Source: Clostridiales bacterium (lineage in GTDB: Bacteria > Bacillota > Clostridia > HGM11327). From it: 34,470 nucleotides of DNA. Shown piece after piece: positions 1 through 10,483 of this stretch (the stretch's first letter is position 1; each line of letters begins with the position of its first letter). Under the pieces are notes generated by a model that saw only the letters and a program-made list of their open reading frames with translations, was not told where the DNA came from and did no database searches. Made by a program: the position numbers and the translations under genes. The stretch spans positions 1 through 34,470 of the forward strand of contig SVGF01000007.1 of assembly GCA_015056475.1 (NCBI GenBank), read 5' to 3'.

Positions 1-19
1 CATGCAAGCTACGCTCAAA

Positions 20-292
20 AGCGATATAACCTCCCTTGCGGTCGGTTGCGATATGATATAAATCCCCTTCACGCCCGAGAGGGCATATCGCATCGAAGAT
101 ATATCGCATGCGATAGCGTATATCGCAAATCCCGTAAGGGATTTATATCGCTGCGTAGTGTCCTTAAGGGCACTACGCATATGCGAATGGCTTTTTTCAA
201 TGAAATTCGTTCCTACAGAACGAATGAAATACGCTGGCGCGTATGAAGGAATGAATTTTATTTCACATTGCGGCCAAGGCGCAATATTTCAC
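20..292. repeat. Array of consecutive short hairpins/palindromes (MITE-like composite repeat) upstream of the first CDS
   Basis: ATCGCATGCGAT (103-114); AAATCCC-GTAA-GGGATTT (127-144); TGCGTAGTG-tccttaaggg-CACTACGCA (152-179); ATTCGTTC-CTACA-GAACGAAT (205-225); ATTTCAC-[ATTGCG..CGCAAT]-ATTTCAC (260-292). Confidence 0.75.
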
Positions 293-321
293 TTGAAAAA
301 CAAACGGATCTGTGATATAAT
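293..321 (+). promoter_or_regulatory. Sigma-A type promoter with extended -10, at the end of the hairpin array
   Basis: TTGAAA (293-298), 17 bp spacer, TATAAT (316-321), TGA immediately before the -10. Confidence 0.7.
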
Positions 322-355
322 CATATTGTTAATTCTCAACCGGAAAGGACCCCCC

Positions 356-1132
356 ATGGAAAACAAAGTCATACTTATATCAATAGACGGAATGCGTCCC
401 GATGGACTTAAAAACTGCAAAAACGAATATCTTGATGAATTGCTCAGCAAGGCATCCTACACATTCACAGCAAGAACAGTTGTGCCGAGTGTAACTCTGC
501 CCTGCCACATGTCTATGTTTCACAGCGTAACGCCCGAGCGTCACGGCACAACTACCAACACTTATGCGCCCCAGGTACGCCCAATCAAGGGGCTCTTTGA
601 GCGCATTGCTCAGTCGGACGGCAGCTGTGCAATGTATTACGGCTGGCATCCGCTTCGCGACATTGCGCGCCCCGGCTCATTGCTTGCCGCTGAATACATA
701 AACGCATACTCATTTGATCACACGGACGGAATGCTTACCGACAGCGCGATAAATCATATCAAGCGTGCACACCCCGATTTTGTGTTCCTCTACATGGTGG
801 AAACGGACGAAAAGGGCGGTCACGATGCAGGTTGGATGAGCGAAACTTATCTTGATTACATTTGGCACGCAATAAACAACGTTAAGAGGGTTATAAAAGA
901 AACAAACGGTGAATACACGGTTATAGTCACTGCCGACCACGGCGGTCACGGCAGAAGCCACGGCTCCGAAATGGACGAGGATATGACGATTCCAATGATA
1001 TTCTACGGCAAGGATTTTGAGGCAGGCAAGGAGCTTTTTGACGTGAGCATTCTTGATATTGCACCTACCATAGCAAAGATAATGGGCGTTACCCCCGCTG
1101 TTGAGTGGGAAGGAAAGTCGCTGGTTAATTGA
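356..1132 (+). CDS. Type I phosphodiesterase/nucleotide pyrophosphatase (alkaline phosphatase superfamily) protein
   Basis: MENKVILISIDGMRPDGL...TARTVVPSVTLPCHMSMFH...TADHGGHGRSHG; start reassigned from ORF 158 to the ATG at 356 after GGAAAGGA. Confidence 0.85.
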   Translation: MENKVILISIDGMRPDGLKNCKNEYLDELLSKASYTFTARTVVPSVTLPCHMSMFHSVTPERHGTTTNTYAPQVRPIKGLFERIAQSDGSCAMYYGWHPLRDIARPGSLLAAEYINAYSFDHTDGMLTDSAINHIKRAHPDFVFLYMVETDEKGGHDAGWMSETYLDYIWHAINNVKRVIKETNGEYTVIVTADHGGHGRSHGSEMDEDMTIPMIFYGKDFEAGKELFDVSILDIAPTIAKIMGVTPAVEWEGKSLVN

Positions 1133-1143
1133 GGGTAAAACCG

Positions 1144-1707
1144 ATGTTAGTTTATTTAATACGGCACGGCGAAAGTCAGTCAAACTTTGATAAGATATGG
1201 TCGGGATGGAACGACGTGCCATTGACCGAAAAGGGCAAGAATGACGCAAAAAAGGCAGGAAAATATCTTGACGGTATCAAATTTGACAAAATATATTCCA
1301 GCGACCTTACAAGAGCGAAAAATACCGCCGAGATCGCTATTCCCGGGTGTGAATATGAGCAAACGCCTCTTTTAAGAGAAATAAACGTCGGTGACATTGT
1401 GGGAAAGCCATTCAACTCCGAGGAATATAACCGGATCGATACGGTATTGAACGGATACGGAACGTATAACGGCGAATCATTCGACGACATGGGTTGCAGA
1501 ATAAAGCAGTTTATGGATATCGTATCCGCAACAGAGTATAATAAGGTTGCTTGCTTTACCCATGCAGGAGTTTTGAGGGTATTTTTGGACATTACGGTTG
1601 GTGAGCGACTTTCAAGACAGAATATACTGTGCAAAAACTGCGCGATTGCCATATTTGAGTGCGATAACAGCGTTTGGAAGCTGCACAGCTGGATAAATTT
1701 GGATTGA
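1144..1707 (+). CDS. Histidine phosphatase family (phosphoglycerate mutase-like) protein
   Basis: MLVYLIRHGESQSNFDKIWSGWNDVPLTEKG...; RHGES motif; ATG at 1144. Confidence 0.88.
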   Translation: MLVYLIRHGESQSNFDKIWSGWNDVPLTEKGKNDAKKAGKYLDGIKFDKIYSSDLTRAKNTAEIAIPGCEYEQTPLLREINVGDIVGKPFNSEEYNRIDTVLNGYGTYNGESFDDMGCRIKQFMDIVSATEYNKVACFTHAGVLRVFLDITVGERLSRQNILCKNCAIAIFECDNSVWKLHSWINLD

Positions 1708-1720
1708 TCATTGACTTTTG

Positions 1721-1746
1721 GGGCGGATTACATCTGCCCTTTTTTC
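1721..1746 (+). terminator. Intrinsic terminator
   Basis: GGGCGGA-TTACA-TCTGCCC followed by a T run. Confidence 0.6.
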
Positions 1747-1846
1747 ATATTCTGAATGCTAAGCTCAAAGTGAGCGTTTTGCGTCAAGACAAAATAATAT
1801 CTGTATGTTATAATTGTATTACAAACTTACAGCTTGTCAACAAAAA

Positions 1847-1884
1847 CACAATAGCTATTGTAGACACAAAAGCTATTGTGTTTT
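1847..1884 (+). terminator. Hairpin with T-rich tail, possible second terminator
   Basis: CACAATAGCT (1847-1856) / AGCTATTGTG (1871-1880), then TTTTATC. Confidence 0.5.
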
Positions 1885-2001
1885 ATCATTTAATAATTAT
1901 ATCATTCTAAATCATAATCTGCTTATGCTATCAAAGCAATCTCGCAAGACTGCCTCGGCATTTATTCCGTTCATATATATTATTTTGTGCCTTGGATAAT
2001 A

Positions 2002-2142
2002 ATCCCCATGATATTCTACAGAAAAGATTTTGAAGCAGGTAAGGAGCTTTTTGAGGTGAGCATTCTTGATATAGCACCTACCATAGCAAAGATAATGGGC
2101 GTTACCTCCGCTGTTGAGTGGGAAGGCAAGGCGCTGGTATAA
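2002..2142 (+). pseudogene. Truncated duplicate of the 3' end of the 356-1132 phosphodiesterase gene
   Basis: Ungapped, in-frame alignment to 989-1129 at constant offset 1013; 46 codons, 13 nt differences by eye; IPMIFYRKDFEAGKELFEVSILDIAPTIAKIMGVTSAVEWEGKALV*. Confidence 0.9.
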
Positions 2143-2149
2143 TAAAAAT

Positions 2150-2188
2150 AAGGACTTCGGTTGGGTAATGCAACCGAGGTCCTTTTGA
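2150..2188. terminator. Intrinsic terminator, probably bidirectional
   Basis: AAGGACTTCGGTTG-ggtaatg-CAACCGAGGTCCTTTT. Confidence 0.8.
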
Positions 2189-2209
2189 TTTTATATGAAT
2201 TGATATGTT

Positions 2210-2950
2210 TTATTCCTCAAAAATGTATGCTATACCATACTTTTCATACCCAATAGATTCCGCTAAAGCAATCGATGCTGCATTGTCTACATGACACTCC
2301 CATTGTGGGCAAACGCCCATTTCTATTAAGTGATGAGCTGCCAACGCAACTGTAAGTTTTGCATAACCTTTTCTTCTCTCATTTTTTAATGTTACAATAC
2401 CTGTATGCTGAATTATATCCTCCATATATGGCATATCAGGCGCATCACAAACTGACACTAATTTACCATTGGAAAAACATCCAACAAAATATTCTTTTTC
2501 TGCTTTCTCTTCAAAATATTCTTGTAACCATCCTGACGGATCAGCGTTTGGTGAATTTAGCCTAAAAAATTCTTCATACAAAGGATAATCTGATTTTTTC
2601 AAGACTTTTGCATTTCCATACTCTGTCACACACTCGTGTTTGAATTTCATTAACTGCATTTTCTTAATTTTGAAAAATGATTCTACATTCAACAAAATAT
2701 CATCAATGCTCGCCTCTTTCAATTTTTGAAAAAAATCAGCATACTTCGGTGCATAAGAAACAATACATACATCATCCTTTACCAATACATATACCGAATA
2801 TTTACAACCAAATCCTTTAACTTCTTCATTTCTAGACTCGGAACATACAAACGTTACACCGTCTTTTGTATCCGATAATTTTATCCCACAAAAACAAGAA
2901 TAAAACTCATCAGTAATCATATCAATTTGGCTTTCTGTTAATCTTGACAT
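2210..2950 (-). CDS. GNAT family N-acetyltransferase
   Basis: C-terminal TGIVTLKNERRKGYAKLTVALAAHHLIEMGVCPQWECHVDNAASIALAESIGYEKYG (acetyl-CoA binding motif). Confidence 0.8.
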   Translation of the reverse strand: MSRLTESQIDMITDEFYSCFCGIKLSDTKDGVTFVCSESRNEEVKGFGCKYSVYVLVKDDVCIVSYAPKYADFFQKLKEASIDDILLNVESFFKIKKMQLMKFKHECVTEYGNAKVLKKSDYPLYEEFFRLNSPNADPSGWLQEYFEEKAEKEYFVGCFSNGKLVSVCDAPDMPYMEDIIQHTGIVTLKNERRKGYAKLTVALAAHHLIEMGVCPQWECHVDNAASIALAESIGYEKYGIAYIFEE

Positions 2951-2964
2951 TTCAAACCTCCATT

Positions 2965-3678
2965 TTATACCGTCACATACAATAAGCCCTCATTTAAGAT
3001 AGGCAATTCCTCTTGAATTTTACCATTCAAAAAATAATTTGCACCACCGAAAGCATCACCATCACAAACAGAATTTATATACAAAGTATTCTTACAGCAT
3101 AAGTTCGCTTGCTCTGCATATTCGAGTTTTCCGCCATTTTCCCACTCTTCTTTTGTCCAGCACACATATACTGGCCAAAAAAGAATATCTTCTTCCAATG
3201 CAAATCTTTCGGGATACTCCCACAAATCTCCGCACAAACCGATTACACACTTTTTACCTTTATAATCAAAAACGTTTACCGCTATACCTTCTTTGTAGTG
3301 CTCATCTGTTTTTGTGTATTCTTTCCAACCCTTTGAAATACGGCGGTAATTATAAACAATTTCAGCATTTGAAATCACAGCGCAGGATGAATAAATCACA
3401 TCGCCTTCAAGCTCATTATATCCAAATAAAATATCAATTCCAATTTCACTTGTCAACGTCTTAATTCTTGCAAACTCCGGTGAAGAAACAGACAAAGCAA
3501 CGTTTTTATCATCTTCATAATTCCATAAAAACGTATTGAACCCTTGCAAAAAGGCTTCACCAAAACAAACAAGATCTGCTCCATTTGCTTTTGCCTCTTT
3601 CATATATCGTTCCATCTGCATAATATTATAATTTATATCTCGGTCAACAAGTTTCACCGATGCAAGTGCAATTTTCAT
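2965..3678 (-). CDS. Carbon-nitrogen hydrolase (nitrilase superfamily) protein
   Basis: MKIALASVKLVDRDINYNIMQMERYMKEA...FGEAFLQGF...VIGLCGDLWEYPE (E and C catalytic contexts). Confidence 0.8.
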   Translation of the reverse strand: MKIALASVKLVDRDINYNIMQMERYMKEAKANGADLVCFGEAFLQGFNTFLWNYEDDKNVALSVSSPEFARIKTLTSEIGIDILFGYNELEGDVIYSSCAVISNAEIVYNYRRISKGWKEYTKTDEHYKEGIAVNVFDYKGKKCVIGLCGDLWEYPERFALEEDILFWPVYVCWTKEEWENGGKLEYAEQANLCCKNTLYINSVCDGDAFGGANYFLNGKIQEELPILNEGLLYVTV

Positions 3679-3702
3679 TCAATCCTCCGTTAAAGTCAAA
3701 TT

Positions 3703-3741
3703 AAAATTTTATAAAAACACCACCAATAATATGGCGGTGTT
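3703..3741 (-). terminator. Terminator at the end of the rplU-yhbY operon
   Basis: AACACCACC (3716-3724) / GGCGGTGTT (3733-3741); T-rich tail on the - strand. Confidence 0.65.
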
Positions 3742-3751
3742 TACCTTGTTA

Positions 3752-4057
3752 TCAATCCTTAGGCAATTCGATCTTCTTTTTTGTTTCGGACTCTTTGTAG
3801 AGTACAAACTTATTTCCGACTATCGAAACTGACTCACAGCCTGTTTTAGCCTCGATCTCAGAGCAGACCTCTCTTACGTCAAGCTCGCTGTTATTGAGCA
3901 CGTAAACTTTGAATATCTCTCTTGCCTCAAATGCAAGGTTCATCTGCTCTATCATGCTGTCAGTAAGACCGCCCTTGCCTATTCTGAATATAGGATCAAT
4001 GCCGTGAGAAAGCTTTCTCAAATAATTTCTCTGTTTATTTGTCAACATATATTCCAC
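3752..4057 (-). CDS. yhbY: YhbY family (CRM domain) RNA-binding protein
   Basis: MLTNKQRNYLRKLSHGIDPIFRIGKGGLTDSMIEQMNLAFEAREIFKVYVLNNS; start may be the second Met. Confidence 0.88.
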   Translation of the reverse strand: MEYMLTNKQRNYLRKLSHGIDPIFRIGKGGLTDSMIEQMNLAFEAREIFKVYVLNNSELDVREVCSEIEAKTGCESVSIVGNKFVLYKESETKKKIELPKD

Positions 4058-4066
4058 CGTTCCTTT

Positions 4067-5350
<1,284 letters not shown>

Positions 5351-5436
5351 TTATATTTACGCAACAAAAAGAGCTGCAACAAGAATGTAAAAACCACACC
5401 ACCGTCACAGCCCCAAAATTACATTACATTACCGAA

Positions 5437-5727
5437 TCAGTTCAAAACTTCGTCCGGGTAAACGCTAACCTGCTTCTTGTCTCTGCCCTTTCTTTCGAAA
5501 CGAACAATACCGTTTGTTACAGCAAACAATGTGTCATCGCCACCGATCATAACGTTTGTACCGGGGTGGATCTTTGTGCCACGCTGACGAACGATGATGT
5601 TACCAGCGAGTACGTACTGACCGTCTGCTCTCTTTACGCCAAGACGCTTGGATTCGCTATCTCTGCCATTTTTGGTGCTACCCATACCTTTCTTGTGGGC
5701 AAACAACTGAATATTAATCTTCAACAT
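5437..5727 (-). CDS. rpmA: 50S ribosomal protein L27 with Firmicutes-type N-terminal extension
   Basis: [32 protein letters not shown]; start reassigned from 5787. Confidence 0.96.
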   Translation of the reverse strand: MLKINIQLFAHKKGMGSTKNGRDSESKRLGVKRADGQYVLAGNIIVRQRGTKIHPGTNVMIGGDDTLFAVTNGIVRFERKGRDKKQVSVYPDEVLN

Positions 5728-5743
5728 ATATGTGTTCTCCTTA

Positions 5744-6070
5744 TCAATCTTCTTTAATTCGTACAAAATTGTGATACTGCATTGCAATACTCTTTAATCC
5801 CAAATGCATTGTAGCAATAAGTGTCTGCACCTGAAGGCTCTGCTTTTCGCTTATATCCGACGGTATATCACACTTGACGTAACCATCGTCAATACGGTAA
5901 GTATCATTTATACCTGCAACCTCCTCTATACCGATGAGTGTTGCTTGTACGATCGACGAAACCGCCGCGCAAATAATGTCCTTGCCGCGCTCGTTACTGC
6001 CCGAATGCCCCGAAACCTCAAACCCTTGGTAAACGCCGTCACCGTTGGTTTTAAGTACTGCTTTTATCAT
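5744..6070 (-). CDS. prp: Ribosomal-processing cysteine protease Prp
   Basis: [20 protein letters not shown] motif; located between rplU and rpmA. Confidence 0.92.
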   Translation of the reverse strand: MIKAVLKTNGDGVYQGFEVSGHSGSNERGKDIICAAVSSIVQATLIGIEEVAGINDTYRIDDGYVKCDIPSDISEKQSLQVQTLIATMHLGLKSIAMQYHNFVRIKED

Positions 6071-6072
6071 AA

Positions 6073-6387
6073 TTAGCCAAGAACGATCTGGTTGATCTGT
6101 ACTCTTGTGTACGGCTGTCTGTGACCCTGTTTCTTTCTGAAGTCCTTTTTGGGCTTATACTTGAAAACAACTACCTTAGGTCCCTTGCCCTGCTCAATAA
6201 CATTAGCAACTACCTTTGCGCCTTCGATGCAAGGATTGCCGCAAACGATGCCATCATCTGTCTGTGCGAACAAAACCTCATCAAAAACAACTTCTTCTCC
6301 AACAAATACGGAAAGCTTTTCAACGTCAATTACATCGCCTGCATTAACCTTGTACTGCTTGCCGCCTGTCTTAATTACTGCGTACAT
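6073..6387 (-). CDS. rplU: 50S ribosomal protein L21
   Basis: [25 protein letters not shown]...[22 protein letters not shown]; start reassigned from 6408. Confidence 0.97.
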   Translation of the reverse strand: MYAVIKTGGKQYKVNAGDVIDVEKLSVFVGEEVVFDEVLFAQTDDGIVCGNPCIEGAKVVANVIEQGKGPKVVVFKYKPKKDFRKKQGHRQPYTRVQINQIVLG

Positions 6388-6476
6388 ATTCTGTCCTCCT
6401 CTTACCAATCTCGCCTATAACACGGTGATATCCTTTGGATATACTTTATACTACCGAGCCCAGAGCGGATACAACG
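6388..6476 (-). ncRNA. Candidate structured 5' leader of rplU (L21 leader-like)
   Basis: ~89 nt 5'UTR; closing helix ACACG/CGTGT, inner hairpin TATCC-AAA-GGATA, GGAGG near the start codon; not compared with a covariance model. Confidence 0.45.
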
Positions 6477-6482
6477 TGTAAT

Positions 6483-6511
6483 ATTATACAGTATAATCCC
6501 TTTTTTGTCAA
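6483..6511 (-). promoter_or_regulatory. Consensus sigma-A promoter of the rplU operon
   Basis: TTGACA-N17-TATAAT on the - strand (6506-6511, 6483-6488). Confidence 0.85.
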
Positions 6512-6558
6512 TATTTCCTGCAGAGATAATACTTAATATTTACAATTTGTTTACAAAT

Positions 6559-8904
6559 TTAATTGAAATATGTGCTGACTTTGGCGCGTTTATCATTAAA
6601 ATCAAAGCGAATAGCACCGCTATTTTCTGTCAGCAATACGGTTGAATAGTCCCGATACTTTTTGAGTGCATCCTCGTTTGGCAAATTATAAATATTGCCC
6701 TTACCCGTGCATATAACGCTGTATTGCGGCAGATGATGCATGAGCTCATCACAATATGAACTTTTTGAGCCGTGGTGGGCAACCTTATATATGAATATAT
6801 CATCGGGATATTCAATGCCATCCAACACTTTATCGGTTGCGTCACCCGCAAATATAATATTTCTTTCTGAACATTTTACGTTAATGACAAGGGATTGGTC
6901 GTTGGCGTCATTCTCGTCAAAATGATCGTTCAGCCTTATCAATTCGGTTGTGTCGTCAACCTTTACGCTTCTGTTGTAATACATATTTATAAGATATATC
7001 CCCTTATTCTGTGCCGCTTGAAGTATATCAAACATAACGTCACTCTCGTCGGGGCAATAATAGACTATGTTTTTTACCTCCACAAGGTCAAGCAACGGCA
7101 GGACCTCACCCATATGGTCGTCGTGCGCATGGGATATTACGAGATAATCTATCCTTGAATTGCCGTTTTTAAGCAAATACGGTGCTATTGTGTAATCAGC
7201 GGTATCATTTGCACCGTAGGGCGTGCCAGCATCTACCATGACAGTCTTATTCTGCGGAGTTACCAACAGAGCGCACTCCGCTTGGCCGATATCTATCACG
7301 CTCAGGCTGTAATTGCCAAGCAAGTTGAGCCTCGGAATCAATATGCTTACAATAAGCAAGCCTGCACACGCCAAAGCAACGTATTTTGGGTGCCTTATGA
7401 GTCTTGGCTTTTCACGGGAGAATAGCCACAAAAGAGCGGCAAACAGTATTATTACCAGAATTGACGGTGTTGAAACGTTGAAATACGAATACTCCCACTC
7501 AAGAGCAATATCTATTGCGGAATCGGATATGAATACAAGCCCATTGACGACCGAAGCCGCAATTTTTGCCAAAGGAGTTATGCTAAGTGCTATAAATGCT
7601 AACACAGCAAACGCCGCACCAACCACGTAAGAATACAGCGGCACTATAAACGGATTCAATATTACGGTAACGAGCGACAAGGTATTAAAATGATACGCTA
7701 TCAAGGGCATAACCCCAAGTGTGGCACTTATTGTTACCGCAAAGCCTCTTGCCCATGCTTTTGGTATGGATTCAAAACGATTTGTTATTGAACGGGTAAT
7801 AACGTCACTCAATATACCGATTGAAAGCACCGCCGCAAACGAAAGCTGAAAGCCTTGGGCAAATATCATCATCGGATCGAATATGAGCATTATCAGCGCT
7901 GTTATAAACGTTATGTTTACGGTGTCGCACCTGAGCTTTAAGGATGAGCCTATTGCGTACAATGTAAAGAATAAGCCTGCCCTTACCGCAGAAACGTTCA
8001 TACCCGAAATGAAAACGTATATCCAAACGATTGCAAGATTGATCAGCGTATACGCAACACCGTATTTTTTGAGTCTTTTGGTCAAAAGCCCGGCAAATGC
8101 TGCCGCAAAGCCCACGTGAAGACCGGATATAGCCAACACGTGCGCAGTACCTGTCTGACGGTACTTTTCGTATTGGGCGTCGTTAAGGTACATATCCTCT
8201 CCCATTGTGACAGCTGATACTATTCCTATAGCCTCGGTGGTAAGATATTTACCGTAAGTATCTATTATGGAATGCTTGAAGGCGTTGATCTTGCATCTAA
8301 TGCGGGTAAATACACCAACGTCTGCAGGTAATTCCTCCATAACGTTGACTGATTCTATGTATGCTGTATAATATATTCCGGAATTCGCCAGATACTCCCT
8401 GTAATCAAACAGATTGAAATTGCGAGCCTGCCTTGGCTTTGATATCTTTGCGGTAAACGTTACGGTGTCACCTATATTAAGAGTATCGTTCGCCAAGGTC
8501 ACGAGCATTTTATAGTCCTTTTTGTCTCCGTTGATGCTGAGATTGCTTAAAACGTAACGTGTGGAATCGTCATTTGCTTTGGAAATATCAAGCACTACTG
8601 CTGATACTATGCTCTCCTCTTTTGAAATATCGGGAATAGTATATCTTTGAGAATACACGCTATTTGCAGATAAAAAGGCGACGGAAACGCTCAACGCGCA
8701 CACCGCCGCTATTCTTACGTTTTTGAAAAACAACGACAACACCGCCAATACACCCGTTAAAGCCGCAAAGCTTACGGCAAAATGCACAAAGTACCCCCTT
8801 CTCGCAGCAAACACTCCTACGAGAATACCTATCATATACGTTGCGCTTACCCATATTGCCGGGCGTTTAATTTTGGGCGGTATCGTTTCGTTCACCATTT
8901 CCAA
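6559..8904 (-). CDS. comEC: DNA internalization competence protein ComEC/Rec2
   Basis: Multi-TM competence domain (VLAISGLHVGFAAAFAGLL) plus metallo-beta-lactamase domain (VISHAHDDHMGEV, VAHHGSKSS). Confidence 0.93.
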   Translation of the reverse strand: MEMVNETIPPKIKRPAIWVSATYMIGILVGVFAARRGYFVHFAVSFAALTGVLAVLSLFFKNVRIAAVCALSVSVAFLSANSVYSQRYTIPDISKEESIVSAVVLDISKANDDSTRYVLSNLSINGDKKDYKMLVTLANDTLNIGDTVTFTAKISKPRQARNFNLFDYREYLANSGIYYTAYIESVNVMEELPADVGVFTRIRCKINAFKHSIIDTYGKYLTTEAIGIVSAVTMGEDMYLNDAQYEKYRQTGTAHVLAISGLHVGFAAAFAGLLTKRLKKYGVAYTLINLAIVWIYVFISGMNVSAVRAGLFFTLYAIGSSLKLRCDTVNITFITALIMLIFDPMMIFAQGFQLSFAAVLSIGILSDVITRSITNRFESIPKAWARGFAVTISATLGVMPLIAYHFNTLSLVTVILNPFIVPLYSYVVGAAFAVLAFIALSITPLAKIAASVVNGLVFISDSAIDIALEWEYSYFNVSTPSILVIILFAALLWLFSREKPRLIRHPKYVALACAGLLIVSILIPRLNLLGNYSLSVIDIGQAECALLVTPQNKTVMVDAGTPYGANDTADYTIAPYLLKNGNSRIDYLVISHAHDDHMGEVLPLLDLVEVKNIVYYCPDESDVMFDILQAAQNKGIYLINMYYNRSVKVDDTTELIRLNDHFDENDANDQSLVINVKCSERNIIFAGDATDKVLDGIEYPDDIFIYKVAHHGSKSSYCDELMHHLPQYSVICTGKGNIYNLPNEDALKKYRDYSTVLLTENSGAIRFDFNDKRAKVSTYFN

Positions 8905-10424
8905 TAATCTCTGTCGAGGCTTCGGTACTGAATAGCCTCCATTATGTGCTTATCCTGAATATCCTTGCTCTGATCAAGGTCCGCCAAGGTTCTTGACACT
9001 TTAAGTATTCTGCTGTATGCACGGGCACTCATCTTAAGCATTGTGAATGCTTTTTTGAGTATATCCTTTTGCTTTTGCGTTATCTGACAATAGAGGTCTA
9101 TATCCTCACTTATGAGCTGTGAGTTACAGAATATTGCTTTACCGTTATAGCGCTCGGTCTGTATCTGCCTTGCGGCTATTACTCTTTCTCTTATGCTCTT
9201 TGAGCTTTCGCCCTTTTCTCTTGATGCCAGCTTATTAAAATCCACCGCGGGGACCTCTATATGAAGATCGAATCTGTCGAGCAATGGAGCTGATATCTTA
9301 CCGAGATAGCGCATTATCTGCTGCTGTGTGCATTGACATTTATGATTTGGATCACCGTAATATCCGCACGGACAGGGATTCATCGATGCAATAAGCATAA
9401 ATCTGCACGGCATGGATATTGAGCCGTTTGCACGTGATATTAAAATATTGCCGTCCTCTATTGGCTGTCTGAGGACCTCCAGAACGTCCTTTTTGAATTC
9501 GGTCAATTCATCAAGAAATAAGATTCCGTTGTGTGCAAGGCTTATTTCGCCCGGTTTTGGTATTCTTCCGCCACCAACAAGTGCAACGTCCGACACAGTA
9601 TGATGTGGCGATCTGAACGGACGGGTCTTTACAATGCCGTCGTTAGGGTCGATGTTTCCCGATATTGAATATATCTTTGTTATCTCTATTGCTTCGTTAT
9701 ACGTTAACGGCGGAAGAATTGAAGGTAATCTCTTTGCGAGCATTGTTTTGCCCGACCCGGGAGGACCAACCATGAGCAAATTATGCCCACCGGCAGCAGC
9801 TATCTCAAGCGCGCGCTTTGCACCCTCCTGACCTCTTACAGCCTCAAAATCCTCGGCAAAATCCACGTTATCAAAATCAAGAACGCCGTCTGCTTTCTTT
9901 GCCTCAACAAGACTGTGGGAGTTTACAGCTTCAACAAGCTCCGCAAGGCTTGAAACGGGGTAAACTGTCATATTTTTTACGTGCTCTGCCTCTTTTACGT
10001 TTGCTAAAGGAATGATGGCAGTTTTGTTTTCGTCTCCTGCAACCGAAAGCAGCATTGGCAAAACGCCGTCCACGGGACGGATGCCGCCGTCAAGCGCAAG
10101 CTCACCAAGAACTATAGGCTCAAAGCCTTCGTCAAACTTAAGCTGACCCGTTGCATTAAGAATGGCGCAAGCTATTGCAAGATCGTAAACCGCGCCTTCC
10201 TTTCTGGTATCTGCGGGAGCAAGATTTGCAATTATTCTTGTTGACGGGAAATAGAATCCGCTGTTACGGATGGCAGAGCGCACTCTTTCGCGAGCTTCCT
10301 TTACTGCGGCGTCGGGCAAGCCTACGACCTCAAAGCCCGGCATACCGTTTGAGATATCGATCTCAACGCTGATAACGTAGCCGTTGATGCCTATCAATCC
10401 GCTGCTTTTAATTTTTCCAAACAT
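8892..10424 (-). CDS. comM: YifB/ComM family Mg-chelatase-like AAA ATPase
   Basis: MFGKIKSSGLIGINGYVISVEIDISNGMPGFEVVGLPDAAVKEARERVRSA; GPPGSGKTMLAKRLPSILPP; start reassigned from 10478. Confidence 0.95.
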   Translation of the reverse strand: MFGKIKSSGLIGINGYVISVEIDISNGMPGFEVVGLPDAAVKEARERVRSAIRNSGFYFPSTRIIANLAPADTRKEGAVYDLAIACAILNATGQLKFDEGFEPIVLGELALDGGIRPVDGVLPMLLSVAGDENKTAIIPLANVKEAEHVKNMTVYPVSSLAELVEAVNSHSLVEAKKADGVLDFDNVDFAEDFEAVRGQEGAKRALEIAAAGGHNLLMVGPPGSGKTMLAKRLPSILPPLTYNEAIEITKIYSISGNIDPNDGIVKTRPFRSPHHTVSDVALVGGGRIPKPGEISLAHNGILFLDELTEFKKDVLEVLRQPIEDGNILISRANGSISMPCRFMLIASMNPCPCGYYGDPNHKCQCTQQQIMRYLGKISAPLLDRFDLHIEVPAVDFNKLASREKGESSKSIRERVIAARQIQTERYNGKAIFCNSQLISEDIDLYCQITQKQKDILKKAFTMLKMSARAYSRILKVSRTLADLDQSKDIQDKHIMEAIQYRSLDRDYWKW

Positions 10425-10483
10425 AATTCTCCTCCCGATAAAAAAGTAAGCGTGAAAAACACAAACGGTCTCACGCATACGTA

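Noticed and set aside
46-246. 66 aa ORF within the hairpin array
   Set aside because: Lies entirely in palindromic repeat sequence; no ribosome-binding site or domain.
710-1249. 179 aa - strand ORF opposite the phosphodiesterase and phosphatase genes
   Set aside because: Antisense to two recognisable enzymes and lacks any domain signal.
2002-2142. Considered as an independent small gene
   Set aside because: No start codon/RBS context and clear alignment to the 3' end of the upstream enzyme; called a pseudogene fragment.
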